The notes beneath the pieces were generated by a model, which saw nothing but the letters and a program-made list of their open reading frames with translations, had not been told where the DNA came from and did no database searches. Shown here piece by piece: positions 62,175-64,000 of a stretch of DNA of 64,000 bases (position 1 is its first letter; each line of letters starts with the position of its first letter). The stretch comes from a virus, in the IMG/VR virus record IMGVR_UViG_3300035698_031678, positions 1 through 64,000 of that record; one strand, written 5' to 3'. The translations under genes were made by a program, and so were the position numbers.

Positions 62175-62843
62175 TTAGTTGGGGTTTTGTTTTATAAAAG
62201 CGCTGTGGGGTATATATTCCAAGATTCTTCTTATGTTTTTATCACTACCACCTGTATATCCTTCTCTCCAGTAGCTAATTTTTCTGTTTATCGTGGTAAG
62301 ATTAAGAATTCTATCAACTCTCATCATTCTCCAATAAGGCAAGTTTTCTGATTCTGATTCCGAATTAGCTCTTTTAAATCTAACACTCTTGTCTTTAACA
62401 GAATCTCTTATTACAAAACACCTTAGGTAAACATCTGATGAATGTTCTTTAGAAACAACACCATCAACCATATATCCTTTGCCCACCACATAAGGTTCTA
62501 CTAATCTAAATCCTTCAAATCCATCTTCATTTTGATAATACAAGCCTAAGTAAAATCTCTTCTTTATAGCAATCTTAATCTTTCTAAGGTGTAAATCTTC
62601 ACGTTCTGGTTTGTTTTTCACATACATAATACTTCTAGCAGACTCGCTTAAAGAAGTTATCTTTTTAAACTCGTTATCAAAGTGTATCTCTCTGAAATTA
62701 GTTTTTACTTGTTCGAATTCTCTTTTAGATATCTTATACCCGATTATTTTTTCTAGTTCAACCCAGGTTAACTTATCAAAGTCATCAAGTTGTTCTAAAA
62801 ATTTTTCAGGAATAGACTCTATAATCTTATTTGCATTGTTCAT
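62175..62843 (-). CDS. WYL-like domain protein
   Basis: 222 residues. Residues about 85-185 (LRKIKIAIKKRFYLGLYYQN, GFEGFRLVEPYVVGKGYMVD, DVYLRCFVIRD, YWRMMRVDRILNLTT) follow the WYL pattern of an I-x-Y strand, R-x-V-E-P, then an R-x-F-R-x-D-R-I-like end. WYL domains bind ligands or nucleic acids in bacterial regulators and defence proteins. Here it heads the leftward head operon, behind a 363-bp non-coding region. An LSES site is at about residue 68. Moderate confidence. Confidence 0.55.
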   Translation of the reverse strand: MNNANKIIESIPEKFLEQLDDFDKLTWVELEKIIGYKISKREFEQVKTNFREIHFDNEFKKITSLSESARSIMYVKNKPEREDLHLRKIKIAIKKRFYLGLYYQNEDGFEGFRLVEPYVVGKGYMVDGVVSKEHSSDVYLRCFVIRDSVKDKSVRFKRANSESESENLPYWRMMRVDRILNLTTINRKISYWREGYTGGSDKNIRRILEYIPHSAFIKQNPN

Positions 62844-63049
62844 CTTTCTATTTATCTTTTTGGTTGTAAAACATTTAATCTAAAGAAAAAATTCTGTAAA
62901 AATGTTGAGTTAAAAAATTTTGAAAAAAATAATGAAAAAAATATGGGTAAAAAATAAAAATGTTCTAAAAAAATTCTTCATTGTATCTATAAAATTTTGT
63001 TAATATAAACTGTAATCTAAAAACTCTCTCCATTGGTAGTCTGGTGGGG

Positions 63050-63098
63050 TTATGTTGCTATTATCTTTCCTTAATAGGGGTTTGTTCTTCGTCAGAAA
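63050..63098 (-). repeat. 49-bp conserved intergenic element, copy 2 (inverted)
   Basis: Its reverse complement matches 23557-23605 at 47 of 49 positions. It points leftward toward the gene starting at 62843, as copy 1 points to 23970, so the element has the same orientation relative to the following genes. Confidence 0.9.
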
Positions 63099-63111
63099 GC
63101 CAGTTTGGGAA

Positions 63112-63148
63112 TAAAAAAAAGGCTGATAGAATTTTACACTATCAGCCT
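63112..63148 (-). terminator. Rho-independent terminator of the guanylate-kinase gene
   Basis: On the minus strand GGCTGATAG and CTATCAGCC pair over 9 bp and are followed by eight T residues. It lies 58 bp downstream of the guanylate-kinase stop and ends that transcript before the 49-bp element. Confidence 0.9.
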
Positions 63149-63206
63149 TCCAAAAAACAACCTTATTATTTTGTTACGTAAACTTAATTTCCTTGATATA
63201 AGGATT

Positions 63207-63758
63207 TTAAGTATCTAGCCAAATTTTTTCTGATAAACTCTTTAAGTTGAATTTAGGGTCAGTTATTTCAACATCAAAATCCTTGAAATCCTTGAATTGC
63301 TCCCAATCTGTAGTCATTCTTTTCTCAACATTGTCAGCGTTTTCCCTTTGCGATAATCTTTCTTCTCTTACATTGTCGCTTATGTTAATATAGACAACTA
63401 TCAATTTACTATTCCTTAAATGCATTGGTAACCTGTTAACGCCAGCTGGAGTCATTATGAAAAGGTTAGATTTATTAAACTCTTCTTTAGTCGTTCCATA
63501 AACAAAACCGTTAGGAAAGTACTTGAATTGCATGAATTTATCTTCACTTATCATTTTTAACATCATGTTTTCTGTAACAAAATGATAGGTTTTTCCTCCT
63601 ACTTCACCAGTTCTTGGTGGTCTAGTAGTATAGCTTATTTCAGTAGTAATATCGTTCAGTTGACTTAGCAAGTTCTTAGCGTAATCTTTACCACTTCCAC
63701 CTTGCCCTACTAAGATTATCTTTTTGTCTCTTAGCCTATTATCTTGTTCCTTATTCAT
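63207..63758 (-). CDS. gmk: Guanylate kinase
   Basis: 183 residues (usual GMK about 200). P-loop GQGGSGKD (18-25). The GMP-binding part has ISYTTRPPRTGEVGGKTYHF (Ser, Arg and Tyr contacts), LIVVYINISD, and EERLSQRENAD near the lid. The enzyme makes (d)GDP from (d)GMP; cellular guanylate kinases also take dZMP in Z-phage infections, so this gene fits the PurZ pathway. It overlaps the stop of the upstream gene by one base (TAATG). Confidence 0.9.
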   Translation of the reverse strand: MNKEQDNRLRDKKIILVGQGGSGKDYAKNLLSQLNDITTEISYTTRPPRTGEVGGKTYHFVTENMMLKMISEDKFMQFKYFPNGFVYGTTKEEFNKSNLFIMTPAGVNRLPMHLRNSKLIVVYINISDNVREERLSQRENADNVEKRMTTDWEQFKDFKDFDVEITDPKFNLKSLSEKIWLDT

Positions 63759-64000
63759 TATGTTAATTTTAAATGCTTTATACTTAACAAATAAGCAAAT
63801 TTCAGCACTCCAGTTCCTTCTAACTCAATGTAGGTTACAAAATCATTTTCAGAAACCAATATCTTAGGTTCATCCATCATATCTTCTGAAGCCATTACAC
63901 ATATTATTCTATATCCGTTTTTGACCAACATGATAATTTCTTCGTTTTCGTCTATCCTTATATGGTCATTATATTCTTGAGTGTATAACCAAGCGTCATC
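63758..64000 (-). CDS. Hypothetical protein, C-terminal part (runs off right edge)
   Basis: 80 residues are visible, open to the window edge on the minus strand, ending ILVSENDFVTYIELEGTGVL and KLT before the stop. Its stop overlaps the guanylate-kinase ATG. No motif recognised. Confidence 0.6.
   Translation of the reverse strand, partial: DDAWLYTQEYNDHIRIDENEEIIMLVKNGYRIICVMASEDMMDEPKILVSENDFVTYIELEGTGVLKFAYLLSIKHLKLT

Larger units (their letters stand above)
62844..63206. other. 363-bp non-coding region before the leftward head operon
   Basis: No credible reading frame. From right to left it has the guanylate-kinase terminator, the second copy of the 49-bp element, and about 165 bp of A-rich sequence leading to the gene at 62843. 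It must hold that operon's promoter. Confidence 0.75.

Noticed and set aside
1-64000. Temperate phage or prophage
   Set aside because: No integrase, repressor/cro pair or attachment site was seen, and the gene set is that of a lytic T4-like virus.

Overview
This window looks like part of the genome of a large, AT-rich, strictly lytic T4-like myovirus. The evidence is the gene content: a contractile tail sheath, a gp6-type baseplate wedge, a gp17-type terminase and a gp4-type head-completion protein, together with nearly a whole T4-type replisome (family B polymerase, sliding clamp, clamp loader, DnaB-type helicase, primase, SSB, gp46/gp47 nuclease, UvsW, FEN/RNase H) and a gp55-like late sigma factor. 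Start codons are preceded by A/T-rich sequence with almost no Shine-Dalgarno motifs, which suggests a Bacteroidetes (flavobacterial) host; that is an inference. No integrase, tRNA, rRNA or CRISPR array was seen.

Layout. 1-8895 (+): gp15-like tail completion protein, an acidic protein carrying many LNES motifs, late sigma factor, helicase, tail sheath. 8962-23482 (-): DNA polymerase, GroEL, a tandem-domain GroES, clamp, MazG-like pyrophosphatase, FEN nuclease, UvsW, gp46/gp47. 23483-23969: a 487-bp non-coding region with repeats. 23970-32973 (+): a frame-split winged-helix protein, virion proteins, PurZ, RNase HI, terminase, HU. 33032-39959 (-): fibre/baseplate proteins. 40008-51918: alternating strands with gp6, an adenosine-deaminase-like enzyme, tape measure, gp4, gp44, neck and tail proteins and a third GroES-like protein. 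51913-64000 (-): primase, SSB, an LNES-rich 1357-residue protein with an embedded Nudix domain, head-operon proteins, guanylate kinase.

Most striking is the purine set. The adenylosuccinate-synthetase homologue (28229-29587) has Ser-Ser where PurA has its catalytic Asp-Glu and carries a YPDQEEITWEEL block. Both are hallmarks of PurZ, the enzyme that commits dGMP to 2-aminoadenine (Z). The window also encodes a MazG-type pyrophosphatase (supply of dGMP), a guanylate kinase (dZMP is a known substrate of host GMK) and an adenosine-deaminase relative with an altered active site. The virus may therefore carry 2-aminoadenine DNA, here combined with a T4-like replisome and a family B polymerase rather than the family A DpoZ of classical Z-phages.

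Other notable structures are two multi-LNES proteins whose motifs match the T4 prohead-protease rule (L/I-x-E before S/A/G), one appearing to release a Nudix enzyme; a phage GroEL with a double-domain GroES; a 49-bp intergenic element present twice in opposite orientation about 39 kb apart; perfect hairpins at the primase start and ahead of the sigma gene; and a TAATAAATA motif just upstream of several structural genes that could be the late promoter.
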